Assembly (NCBI RefSeq): GCF_900113835.1
Contig: NZ_FOQV01000006.1
Span: 62,001 to 126,000, forward strand
Length of the DNA: 64,000 nucleotides
Source of the DNA: Allobosea sp. OK403
GTDB lineage: Bacteria > Pseudomonadota > Alphaproteobacteria > Rhizobiales > Beijerinckiaceae
Reading direction: 5' to 3'
The translations under genes and the position numbers were made by a program. Shown here piece by piece: positions 15,134 through 23,162 of this stretch; within the stretch, counting starts at the first letter, position 1, and every line of letters begins with the position of its first letter. The notes beneath the pieces are model-generated. The model did not search any database. It worked only from the letters and a program-made list of their open reading frames with translations, and had not been told where the DNA came from.

Positions 15134-16266
15134 TCGCGCTATTCTCGCCCAGCCGGCTTGGCGCCGTGCTCGCCAAGGAGTTCGTGCAGATGCGGCGCGA
15201 CCGCATCACCTTCGCGATGATGCTCGCGGTGCCGATCGTGCAGTTGCTCCTGTTCGGCTACGCCATCAATAACGACCCCAAGGGCTTACCGGCGGCGGTG
15301 CTGGCACTCGGCCAGGACCGCTACACCCGTTCGGTCGTCGCCGCACTGCAGGTCTCGGGCTATTACCGGTTCGGCCGGCAGCCGGAGAGCGCGGCCGAGG
15401 CCGAAAGCCTGATGGCGCGCGGCGCGATCTCCTTCCTCGTCACCATTCCCAGCGATTTCGGCGCCCGGGTCGAGCGTGGCGACGAGCCGCGTATCCTGGT
15501 CGAGGCCGACGCGACCGATCCAGCGGCGTCGAGCGGCGCAGTCTCAGCCCTGCAGACCATCGCCGGCCGGGCCCTGACCCGAGCCCTCGGCAATGAGGCG
15601 GCGGTGCGCGAGCAGAGCCAGAGCGCGCTCTCCTTCATCGTGCATCGGCGCTACAACCCCGAAGGCATCACCCAGTACAACATCGTCCCCGGTCTGCTCG
15701 GCGTCATCCTGCAGATGACGATGGTGATGATGACCTCGATGGCGCTCACCCGCGAGATCGAGCGCGGCACCATGGAGAACCTGCTGGCTATGCCGGCGAC
15801 GCCGACCGAGATCATGCTCGGCAAGGTCTTGCCTTATCTCGCCGTCGGCAGCGTCCAGGTGGTGGTCGTGCTCAGCGCCGCGAAACTGCTGTTCGGCGTG
15901 CCGTTTCTGGGAAGCCTGCCGCTGCTGCTCACTTGTGTGTTGATTTTCGTGCTGGCGCTCGTCCTGCTCGGCTACACGATCTCGACCATGGCGCGGACGC
16001 AGTTGCAGGCGATGCAGCTGACCTTTTTCTTCTTCCTGCCATCGCTGCTGCTCTCAGGCTTCATGTTTCCGTTCGCCGGCATGCCGGGCTGGGCTCAGGC
16101 GATTGGCGAGCTGTTCCCGCTGACGCATTTCCTGCGGGTCATCCGGGCGATCATGCTGAAGGGCGCGGGCCTCGACGATGTCGGCGTCGAGGTGTTCTGG
16201 CTCTCCGTTTTCGTGCCCGCCTATGCCGGACTCGCGCTGATGAGATTCAGGAGCACGCTGGATTGA
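15130..16266 (+). CDS. ABC-2 type exporter permease (YbhS/YbhR type)
   Basis: Membrane subunit of the exporter. The 378-residue protein has one N-terminal membrane helix (~25-45), a large extracytoplasmic loop (~50-175) and five C-terminal helices, the layout of ABC-2 permeases. The conserved motif TREIERGTMENLLAMPATPT, seen in drug-exporting members, lies before the third helix. It overlaps the ATPase by 4 bases (ATGA). E. coli has two permease genes (ybhS, ybhR), whereas only one follows here, so a homodimer is likely. The substrate is not known from sequence. Confidence 0.92.
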   Translation: MIALFSPSRLGAVLAKEFVQMRRDRITFAMMLAVPIVQLLLFGYAINNDPKGLPAAVLALGQDRYTRSVVAALQVSGYYRFGRQPESAAEAESLMARGAISFLVTIPSDFGARVERGDEPRILVEADATDPAASSGAVSALQTIAGRALTRALGNEAAVREQSQSALSFIVHRRYNPEGITQYNIVPGLLGVILQMTMVMMTSMALTREIERGTMENLLAMPATPTEIMLGKVLPYLAVGSVQVVVVLSAAKLLFGVPFLGSLPLLLTCVLIFVLALVLLGYTISTMARTQLQAMQLTFFFFLPSLLLSGFMFPFAGMPGWAQAIGELFPLTHFLRVIRAIMLKGAGLDDVGVEVFWLSVFVPAYAGLALMRFRSTLD

Positions 16267-16337
16267 GGCAGGTGAGAGACAGGCATGGCGCCGTATCACT
16301 TGCAAAAGAATAGTAACTGCTTTAGCTCGGGCGCACC

Positions 16338-16853
16338 ATGCAACCGAAGCTCGTTCCGCTTGCCGAATGCCCCTGCGCCCGCACGGTCGAGACCGTCGGG
16401 GAATGGTGGAGCATCCTGATCCTGCGCGACGCCTTGCAGGGTTTCACGCGCTTCGACGAATTCCAGCGCAGCCTCGGCATCGCGCCGAACATGCTGGCGC
16501 GGCGGCTCAAGCATCTGACCGAGAGCGGGCTGTTCGAGCGGCGGCTCTATCAGCTGCGGCCGCAGCGCTACGAATACGTGCTGACCGCGAAGGGCAGGGA
16601 CTTCTTCCCCGTGATCGTCGCGATGGTCGCGTTCGGCAATCGGCAGCTGGCGCCCGAAGGCGCGGCGCTGGTGCTGGCCGAGCGCGAGACCGCACGACCG
16701 ATCGAAGCGGTCATGCTCGATGCCGCGAGCCTGCGTCCGATCACGCCTGAGACTGTCTCCGTGGTTGCCGGCCCGCAGGCGAGCCCTGGCATGCGCCAGC
16801 GCCTGGCCACCATCGCGACGATGCGCGCGGCCGTGCCTTCCCAAAACGAATAG
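16338..16853 (+). CDS. HxlR-family transcriptional regulator
   Basis: The 171-residue protein has an HxlR winged helix in its first ~110 residues: CPCARTVETVGEWWSILILR, then FQRSLGIAPNMLARRLKHLT as the recognition helix region and a wing. The C-terminal ~55 residues contain a GPQASPGMRQRL segment, perhaps for ligand sensing. A Cys pair near residues 12-14 may make it redox- or electrophile-responsive, as in other HxlR proteins. The lone FabF gene begins 10 bases later and is probably in the same transcript. Confidence 0.88.
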   Translation: MQPKLVPLAECPCARTVETVGEWWSILILRDALQGFTRFDEFQRSLGIAPNMLARRLKHLTESGLFERRLYQLRPQRYEYVLTAKGRDFFPVIVAMVAFGNRQLAPEGAALVLAERETARPIEAVMLDAASLRPITPETVSVVAGPQASPGMRQRLATIATMRAAVPSQNE

Positions 16854-16862
16854 GACATTCAA

Positions 16863-18128
16863 ATGCGTCGTGTCGTCGTAACCGGTATGGGCGTGGTCTC
16901 GCCCCTTGGCTGCGGAACCGAGCTGGCCTGGCAGCGCCTGCTTGCCGGCCGCTCCGGGCTGCGTCGTCTGCCGGATTCGATCGTCGAGAGTTTGCCGGCC
17001 AAGGTCGCCGGCGCCGTGCCATCGCAGGAGGAGGACAGCGAGGGCGGTTTCGATCCCGACGGTGCGATCGCGCCAAAGGACCAGCGCAAGATGGACCGCT
17101 TCATTCAGTTCGCGCTGGTCGCGGCGAAGGAGGCGCTGATCCAGGCGAATTGGCGCCCAGCGAGCGAAGCCGAGCAGGAGCGCACCGCGACGGTGATTGC
17201 CTCGGGCATTGGCGGCTTCCCCGCGATCGCCGAGGCCGTGCGCATCACAGATGCTCGCGGTGTGCGCCGGCTCTCGCCCTTCACGATTCCGTCCTTCCTG
17301 GTCAATCTCGCCGCTGGCCATGTCTCGATCGACCATGGCTTCAAGGGGCCGATCGGCGCGCCGGTAACCGCTTGCGCGGCGGGCGTTCAGGCAATCGGCG
17401 ATGCGGCGCGACTGATCCGCTCCGGCGAGGCCGATATTGCACTCTGTGGCGGCAGCGAGGCCTGCATCGATCTCGTCGCGCTCGGTGGTTTTGCGGCGGC
17501 GCGTGCGCTCTCGACGGGCTTCAGCGAAGAACCCGAGAAGGCCTCGCGCCCGTTCGACCGTGACCGCGACGGCTTCGTTATGGGCGAGGGCGCCGGTCTT
17601 CTGGTGATCGAGGCGCTGGAGCATGCGCAGGCACGAGGCGCCAAGATCCTGGCCGAGATCACCGGCTATGGCACCAGCGCCGACGCCTACCACATCACCT
17701 CCGGACCCGAGGATGGTTCAGGTGCGCGCCGCGCCATGGAGATTGCGCTGAAACAGGCCGGGCTTCGGCCCGGCGACGTCCAGCACCTCAACGCCCATTC
17801 GACCTCGACGCAAGTCGGTGACCGCGGCGAACTGGCAGCGATCAAGGCTGTCTTCGGCACCAAGAAGAGCATTGCGATCAGCGCAACGAAATCGGCGACG
17901 GGCCATCTGCTCGGCGCAGCTGGCGGGCTGGAAGCGATCTTCACGGTGCTGGCTTTGCGCGACCAGATCGCGCCGCCGACACTCAACCTGGAGCACCCGG
18001 ACGAGATGGCGGAAGGTCTGGATATTGTGGCCAGGCATGCGAGACCGCTTGCAATGGAGCATGCGATCTCGAACGGATTTGGGTTCGGCGGGGTGAATGC
18101 GAGCGTTCTGTTCCGGCGCTGGGAATAA
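16863..18128 (+). CDS. fabF: Beta-ketoacyl-ACP synthase II (FabF-type), stand-alone copy
   Basis: FabF condenses malonyl-ACP with acyl-ACP in fatty-acid elongation. The protein is 421 residues with a complete Cys-His-His triad: Cys in PVTACAAGVQAIGD (~170), His in LNAHSTSTQVGD (~310) and His in SATKSATGHLLGAAGG (~347). No acpP, fabD, fabG or fabH is adjacent; instead it follows an HxlR regulator by 10 bases. It may therefore be a regulated paralogue for a special fatty acid or for membrane adaptation, rather than the housekeeping enzyme. It converges on the carboxyltransferase gene, with 10 bp between the stops. Confidence 0.92.
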   Translation: MRRVVVTGMGVVSPLGCGTELAWQRLLAGRSGLRRLPDSIVESLPAKVAGAVPSQEEDSEGGFDPDGAIAPKDQRKMDRFIQFALVAAKEALIQANWRPASEAEQERTATVIASGIGGFPAIAEAVRITDARGVRRLSPFTIPSFLVNLAAGHVSIDHGFKGPIGAPVTACAAGVQAIGDAARLIRSGEADIALCGGSEACIDLVALGGFAAARALSTGFSEEPEKASRPFDRDRDGFVMGEGAGLLVIEALEHAQARGAKILAEITGYGTSADAYHITSGPEDGSGARRAMEIALKQAGLRPGDVQHLNAHSTSTQVGDRGELAAIKAVFGTKKSIAISATKSATGHLLGAAGGLEAIFTVLALRDQIAPPTLNLEHPDEMAEGLDIVARHARPLAMEHAISNGFGFGGVNASVLFRRWE

Positions 18129-18138
18129 GACCGCGCCG

Positions 18139-19668
18139 TTACAGCGGAATATTGTCGTGCTTGCGCCAGGGCCGCTCGACGCTCTTGGTGCGCAGCATTG
18201 CGAGTGCGCGGGCGATGCGCCGGCGCGTCCCATGCGGCAGGATGACCTCGTCGATATAGCCGCGTTCGGCCGCCACGAAGGGCGACATGAAGCGCTCTTC
18301 ATATTCCTTGGTCTGGCGCGCGATCGTCTCGGCATCGCCGCCGCGGAAGATGATCTCGACGGCACCCTTGGCGCCCATCACCGCGATCTGCGCGGTCGGC
18401 CAAGCATAGTTCACATCGGCGCCAATATGCTTTGACGCCATCACGTCATAGGCGCCGCCAAAGGCCTTGCGGGTGATGACCGTGACCAGCGGCACGGTGC
18501 ACTCGCTATAGGCGTAGAGCAGCTTTGCGCCATGCTTGATCAGCCCGCCATATTCCTGCGCCGTGCCCGGCAGGAAGCCCGGCACGTCGACCAGCGTCAC
18601 GATCGGGATTTCGAACGCGTCGCAATAGCGCACGAAGCGCGCGGCCTTCCGTGAAGCGTCGGAATCGAGCACACCGGCCAACACCATGGGCTGGTTGGCG
18701 ACGACGCCGACGGTGCGGCCCTCGATGCGGCCGAAACCGGTGACGATGTTGCCGGCATAGGCCGCCTGGATCTCGAAGAAATCGCCCTCGTCGAGCGTCT
18801 TCAGGATCAGTTCCTTGATGTCGTAGGGCTTGTTGGGATTGTCCGGCACCAGCGTGTCCAAGCTCATATCGACGCGGTCCGGCACGTCGAAGGAGGGCCA
18901 TTCCGGCACGCCTGCGGTGTTGTTGGCGGGCAGGAAGTCGATCAGCCGGCGCACCTGCAGCAGCGCCTCGACATCGTTCTCGAAGGAGCCGTCGGCGACC
19001 GAGGATTTCGTGGTGTGGACTTTCGCGCCGCCGAGCTCCTCGGAGGTCACGGTCTCGTTGGTGACGGTCTTCACCACCTCGGGGCCAGTGACGAACATGT
19101 AGCTGGTGTCGCGGACCATGAAGATGAAGTCGGTCATCGCCGGCGAATAGACGTCGCCGCCGGCGCAGGGGCCCATGATCACCGAGATTTGCGGGATCAC
19201 GCCCGAGGCCGCGACATTGCGCTTGAAGACCTCGCCATAGCCGCCGAGCGCCGCCACGCCCTCCTGGATGCGGGCGCCGCCGGCATCGAACAGGCCGACG
19301 ATCGGCGCGCGCATCTTCAGCGCCATGTCCTGGATTTTTGTGATCTTCTGGGCGTGGGTCTCGGAGAGCGAGCCGCCGAAGACGGTGAAGTCCTTGGAGA
19401 AGACGAAGACGGTGCGGCCATTGACCGTGCCCCAGCCGGTGACGACGCCGTCGCCGGGGATCTTCTCGCCCTTCTCCATGCCGAAATCGACGCAGCGATG
19501 CTGCACGAACATGTCGAACTCCTCGAAGGAGTCACGATCGAGCAGGAGTTCGATGCGTTCGCGGGCGGTCAGCTTGCCACGCTTGTGCTGCGCTTCGATC
19601 CGGCGCTCGCCGCCGCCCTTGCGCGCGCCGTCGCGACGGTCTTCGAGCTGTTCGAGAATGTCTTTCAT
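18139..19668 (-). CDS. pccB: Acyl-CoA carboxylase carboxyltransferase (beta) subunit, PccB-type
   Basis: This subunit transfers CO2 from biotin to an acyl-CoA, most likely propionyl-CoA, giving methylmalonyl-CoA. The 509-residue length is standard. Two crotonase-like halves are present. Motifs include AKVHTTKSSVADGSFENDVE, DVPGFLPGTAQEYGGLIKHG, ITRKAFGGAYDVMASKHIGA and a typical C-terminus with HGTRRRIARALAML. The biotin-bearing alpha subunit is not in the window. Substrate is inferred from overall similarity; PccB and broader acyl-CoA carboxylase betas are hard to separate by eye. Confidence 0.9.
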   Translation of the reverse strand: MKDILEQLEDRRDGARKGGGERRIEAQHKRGKLTARERIELLLDRDSFEEFDMFVQHRCVDFGMEKGEKIPGDGVVTGWGTVNGRTVFVFSKDFTVFGGSLSETHAQKITKIQDMALKMRAPIVGLFDAGGARIQEGVAALGGYGEVFKRNVAASGVIPQISVIMGPCAGGDVYSPAMTDFIFMVRDTSYMFVTGPEVVKTVTNETVTSEELGGAKVHTTKSSVADGSFENDVEALLQVRRLIDFLPANNTAGVPEWPSFDVPDRVDMSLDTLVPDNPNKPYDIKELILKTLDEGDFFEIQAAYAGNIVTGFGRIEGRTVGVVANQPMVLAGVLDSDASRKAARFVRYCDAFEIPIVTLVDVPGFLPGTAQEYGGLIKHGAKLLYAYSECTVPLVTVITRKAFGGAYDVMASKHIGADVNYAWPTAQIAVMGAKGAVEIIFRGGDAETIARQTKEYEERFMSPFVAAERGYIDEVILPHGTRRRIARALAMLRTKSVERPWRKHDNIPL

Positions 19669-19777
19669 GGAGCCCCCGCGAGCCGAGCCAAGTTCCTATC
19701 CGGCTTAAGGGGGGAAGGCCGGACTGTCCATCGGGGGCGCCTGCCGCTTTGGTGCAAGGCCGGGTACGACCGGGCTC

Positions 19778-20566
19778 TCAGCCTTGCATCAGCAACAGCG
19801 CCGCCGCGTCGAATTCCTTGCGGCGGATGACGCGGCGTTCAGCTGCGTCTTCGTCCTGGCCCCAGATCGCGATCTGATAGTCCTCGTCGAGATGGGCGGC
19901 GTTCCAGACCGCATCTGGATCAAGCTGTCCGTCGGCGAGCGCCAGCATCAAGATGGTCGAGCCGGTCAGCGTCATGACGTTGTGCGCGCCCGCGAGCGCG
20001 AGCGGCGCCGGGATCGCGGTGACGCGGGCAGCAACGGCCTCCAGTGTGCCAGCGGGCTGGGCAGCGAACGTCACGCCTTCGGCCAGCACGAAACGGGCCC
20101 CGATCGCGGTTTCGATCCCGGCGATGATCGGATTCCAGGTCGCGTCCTGGCGCTCGACCAGCGTGTCGGGCTCGGCCGCGCGGTAGCAGAGCGCGTCGCT
20201 GCCGGCATAGCGCACGATCTCGGCGCGCACGGCCTCCTGCTGGTCGATGACGCCGTCGAGTGCCGAATTGACCAATCGCGTCAGCGGCATGCGAGCGGGG
20301 TCGATCTTCTCTAGCTGCGCCTGCCATTCGGCGGCCAGTGCCTCGGCGGCGGGGCGGGAGGTGACTGCTAGCGGGTTGCGCGCCGGGGTACGCGCTGTCT
20401 TGCCGTCGAGAGCGACATGGAACAGCCCATCGCGCTCCAGCACGGCGGCCTGCTCATAGAAGCGGCGAGGCAGGGCGTTGCGCATCGCGCTCTGCGCGGC
20501 GGCAACGGGATCGGGCTGGCTTGCGCCGGGCGCGCCGAAACGCGCAAGGAAGGCATCTGTCGACAT
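19778..20566 (-). CDS. ATP12-family F1-ATPase assembly chaperone
   Basis: Atp12 in mitochondria protects the F1 alpha subunit during assembly, and alphaproteobacteria keep the ancestral gene. The 262-residue protein carries the family stretches RFYEQAAVLERDGLFHVALD, DGKTARTPARNPL, AEWQAQLEKIDPARMPLTRL and VRYAGSDALCYRAAEPDTLV. No signal or membrane segment is seen. It follows the carboxyltransferase gene by 109 bp on the opposite side of a small gap, same strand. Confidence 0.9.
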   Translation of the reverse strand: MSTDAFLARFGAPGASQPDPVAAAQSAMRNALPRRFYEQAAVLERDGLFHVALDGKTARTPARNPLAVTSRPAAEALAAEWQAQLEKIDPARMPLTRLVNSALDGVIDQQEAVRAEIVRYAGSDALCYRAAEPDTLVERQDATWNPIIAGIETAIGARFVLAEGVTFAAQPAGTLEAVAARVTAIPAPLALAGAHNVMTLTGSTILMLALADGQLDPDAVWNAAHLDEDYQIAIWGQDEDAAERRVIRRKEFDAAALLLMQG

Positions 20567-20576
20567 GACAGCCCCA

Positions 20577-20770
20577 TAGAGCAGGATGCGAAAAAGTGGA
20601 AACCGGTTTTTCGCATTGATCCTGCTCTCACTCTTAGATGAGAGACGGATTCAGATGTCATCTGGGATCACCTGGTGATCCCAGATGACATCATCCGGCT
20701 CTCGAGCAGGATGCGAAAAAGTGGAAACCGGTTTTTCGCATTGATCCTGCTCTCACTCTTAGACGAGAGC
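20577..20770. repeat. Composite family C repeat: two direct copies flanking a perfect palindrome
   Basis: A ~67-bp unit (20577-20644) starting GAGCAGGATGCGAAAAAGTG and ending in CTCACTCTTAGATGAGAG is repeated almost identically at 20703-20770. Each can fold, since GAGCAGGAT pairs with ATCCTGCTC. Between them, GATGTCATCTGGGATCACC (20654-20672) and its exact complement (20674-20692) form a 19-bp palindrome with one central base. A related element in the other orientation is at 47711-47845. Confidence 0.8.
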
Positions 20771-20810
20771 GCATTTCCTGGGCTGCGAAAATCGCTCTTC
20801 GCGACGTTTC

Positions 20811-22271
20811 TCAGGCCTCGCGGATGCGCTCCAGGAACTGTGCGACCTCGAGGTCGAGATCGGCGGATTGCCGGTCCAGCCTGTCGGCCGATTCGGCGAC
20901 GAAGGCAGCGGCGGCGCCGGTCTCGGTGGCGATGCGGCTGACGATTTCGATATTGCCGGAGGCCGACACGGTTTCCTTGGCCGCGACCTGGATGTTGCTG
21001 GCGATCCCGGCGGTCGCGGCGCTCTGCTGTTCCACTACGGTCGCGACGGCGGCCGAGACCTCGTTCAGCGAGCCGATCGTCGTGTTCATGGCGTCGATGG
21101 CGCGGATGGCGTCCTCGCTTGAGCTGCGGATCGCTTCGATCTGGCCCTGGATCTTTTCTGTCGCCCGCGAAGTCTGGTTCGCGAGCGTCTTGATCTCCTG
21201 CGCGACGACCGTGAAACCACCGCCGGACCGACCGAAACGCGCGGCTTCGATCGCGGCGTTGAGCGCGAGCAGATTGGTGTGCTCCGCGATCGTCGAGATC
21301 ATGCCGACGATGTTGCCGACATCCTCCGCCTTGGTCGAGAGATGGTTGACCGTGGCGAGCACGGTCTTGGCCTTGGAAGTCGTCGCGCCGACGATGCGCG
21401 TGGTCTCGCCGACCTGCTTGTCGATTTCGCCGAAGGAGGTCGCGAGCTCGGAGGTGGCGTTGGTGATGGCGACGACATTCGACGAGGTGTGGTGCGAGGA
21501 CAGAAAGGCGGCGCCTGCCCGTTCTGCCACCTCGGAAGCTCCGGCCTGCATCTGTTGCGAAGCTGTGCGCAGGGTCCTGACCGAGGCGATCACGTCCTTG
21601 GCGATGCCGGCGATTTTGTGCTCGAAATCCTCGGCGACCTCATAGAGCATCGTCTTGCGCTCCTGGGCGGCCTTCTGGGTCATGGCGGCGGCCTCATGGC
21701 GTGCGTCCTCGGCCGCGCGCCTGGCTGCGGTCGCCTCCTGCTTTTCGGCCTCCGAGGTCTCCAGGGCGGCCCTGAGGGAGGAGACGGTCCAGCTCAGAGC
21801 CAGCGCCTGCACGATGACGATGACGGCGTGCAGCAGGACGCGGTCGAAACTATTGCCATTGGGAAAGACCCCGAGCGGATAGACGACGCTCAGCACGGCA
21901 TGATGCGCCGCGACAGCAAGCGAGGCGGGGACGAAAATCCGCCAGTCGAGCCAGCCCGCGAGCACCGCCAATATGGCGAAGAAATACATGTGCATGTCGG
22001 ACTGATAGGGATGTCCCGAGAAGGTGTAGACCAGCAGCATGACCTGGCCGAGCGACGTGATCGAGCTGACCTGCCGGGTTATCCAGCTGGTGCCGCAAGC
22101 CCACCAGACCAGGGTGGTGAACGCCGCAAGCGCGATGCCCGCAGCCACGATCTGATCGGGATTGTTGGCTCGTCCCAACCTGCTCGCAAGCGCCAGCAGC
22201 ACCGCGTTGCTCCAGAGCACGGCGATGATCACATAGGCGAAACGCGCCCTGAACCGCTCGACATCCGTCAT
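20811..22271 (-). CDS. Chemoreceptor with six-helix membrane sensor domain
   Basis: A methyl-accepting chemotaxis-type signalling protein of 486 residues. The N-terminal ~165 residues contain about six hydrophobic helices and almost no periplasmic loop, so input is probably sensed in or at the membrane. A coiled coil (~170-215) follows, then the signalling domain with the tip region AEHTNLLALNAAIEAARFGR and GGFTVVAQEIKTLANQTSRA. No HAMP domain is evident. Its start overlaps the preceding 104-residue membrane protein gene by 4 bases, which suggests a two-part sensor. A composite repeat lies just downstream. Confidence 0.88.
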   Translation of the reverse strand: MTDVERFRARFAYVIIAVLWSNAVLLALASRLGRANNPDQIVAAGIALAAFTTLVWWACGTSWITRQVSSITSLGQVMLLVYTFSGHPYQSDMHMYFFAILAVLAGWLDWRIFVPASLAVAAHHAVLSVVYPLGVFPNGNSFDRVLLHAVIVIVQALALSWTVSSLRAALETSEAEKQEATAARRAAEDARHEAAAMTQKAAQERKTMLYEVAEDFEHKIAGIAKDVIASVRTLRTASQQMQAGASEVAERAGAAFLSSHHTSSNVVAITNATSELATSFGEIDKQVGETTRIVGATTSKAKTVLATVNHLSTKAEDVGNIVGMISTIAEHTNLLALNAAIEAARFGRSGGGFTVVAQEIKTLANQTSRATEKIQGQIEAIRSSSEDAIRAIDAMNTTIGSLNEVSAAVATVVEQQSAATAGIASNIQVAAKETVSASGNIEIVSRIATETGAAAAFVAESADRLDRQSADLDLEVAQFLERIREA

Positions 22272-22582
22272 GTCCGGGCCTGCCAGGCCTCACTCGCGCA
22301 CAGGCGCGCCAGTTCACCGTCGATCACCAGCCAGGCGCCAGATTGGTAGAGCTGGGCAGCGTAGTCGGGCCGGTCGCCGAGGCTGATGACGAGAGCAGGC
22401 GTAGCGCCGAACTGCAGCAGGTTGCCGCCGGCCTGGGCGACGGCGCCTGCGACCTGCGCGGCCGATGTTCCCGCCCGGAAATAGGCCGCGACCGGGCGGC
22501 CCGGTACGGGCCAGGCGGCGGTGAGAAAGACTCCGATCGCCATGACGAGGCTGAAGACGGCGCCGAAGGCGATCTCACGCAT
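22268..22582 (-). CDS. Small membrane-anchored protein coupled to a chemoreceptor, 104 aa
   Basis: One N-terminal helix (~residues 5-24, FGAVFSLVMAIGVFLTAAWP) is followed by ~75 residues that should be periplasmic: AQVAGAVAQAGGNLLQFGAT, a hydrophobic PALVISLGD strand and a YQSGAWLVIDGELARLC end. The stop overlaps the chemoreceptor start (ATGA), so the two are likely co-translated. I do not recognise the family. A small extracytoplasmic sensor or accessory partner for the receptor is an inference from the coupling. Confidence 0.65.
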   Translation of the reverse strand: MREIAFGAVFSLVMAIGVFLTAAWPVPGRPVAAYFRAGTSAAQVAGAVAQAGGNLLQFGATPALVISLGDRPDYAAQLYQSGAWLVIDGELARLCASEAWQART

Positions 22583-22760
22583 ACCACAGCCTTTCCCGAC
22601 GGTTGCATGGCACTGCCGTGAGGCGATCCCCCAGGCAGTAGGACTGCAACCAGTGATTGAACTGTGTGGTTCTCGGACTTTCTAAGACGTAAATCCGCCG
22701 CGCGCATATGAAAATAAATACGCTCCTTTGGGCGCGTGAGGCTGATCACCGCGCCGCCGG

Positions 22761-23126
22761 TCAGGCGCGCTGGAAAAGCTCGATCACATTACCAGAGGGA
22801 TCCTCGCACAGGATCTGGCGGCCGCCTGGACCCTCGACGATGGCGTTGCGGAACTGCACACCCTGGGCGCCCAGTCCTTCGACCAGGGCTGGCAGGTCAC
22901 TGACCTCCAGGACGAAGCGATTCCAGCCGCCTGGCTCCGGCTTGCGACCATCCGGCATCGGTCTGGAGGCGGATGCGAGTGGACCGGCAAGCCACAAGGT
23001 CAGGCCCTCGCTCTCCAGGATCGCCATGGCCGGGCCGAACTGCTGCTTCAGTACGAAGGACAGCTTGTCCCTGTAGAACGCGACGGCTTCATCCACATCG
23101 TTCACAAGGTATCTGACGCTGGCCAT
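22761..23126 (-). CDS. VOC-superfamily protein (glyoxalase/dioxygenase fold)
   Basis: A single small VOC domain of 121 residues, with paired beta-alpha-beta-beta-beta repeats: VRYLVNDVDEAVAFYRDKLS at the start and RQILCEDPSGNVIELFQRA at the end. The metal-binding pattern is incomplete in the first half, where no His is visible near the N-terminal strand; the C-terminal Glu is present (VIELFQ). It could be a metal enzyme, a resistance protein or a binding protein. It is followed 36 bp on by the divergently ordered P1 peptidase gene end, same strand. Confidence 0.8.
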   Translation of the reverse strand: MASVRYLVNDVDEAVAFYRDKLSFVLKQQFGPAMAILESEGLTLWLAGPLASASRPMPDGRKPEPGGWNRFVLEVSDLPALVEGLGAQGVQFRNAIVEGPGGRQILCEDPSGNVIELFQRA

Positions 23127-23162
23127 TGGTATCTCCTCGAGGCTGCAGGCGTGCTGCTTGGG

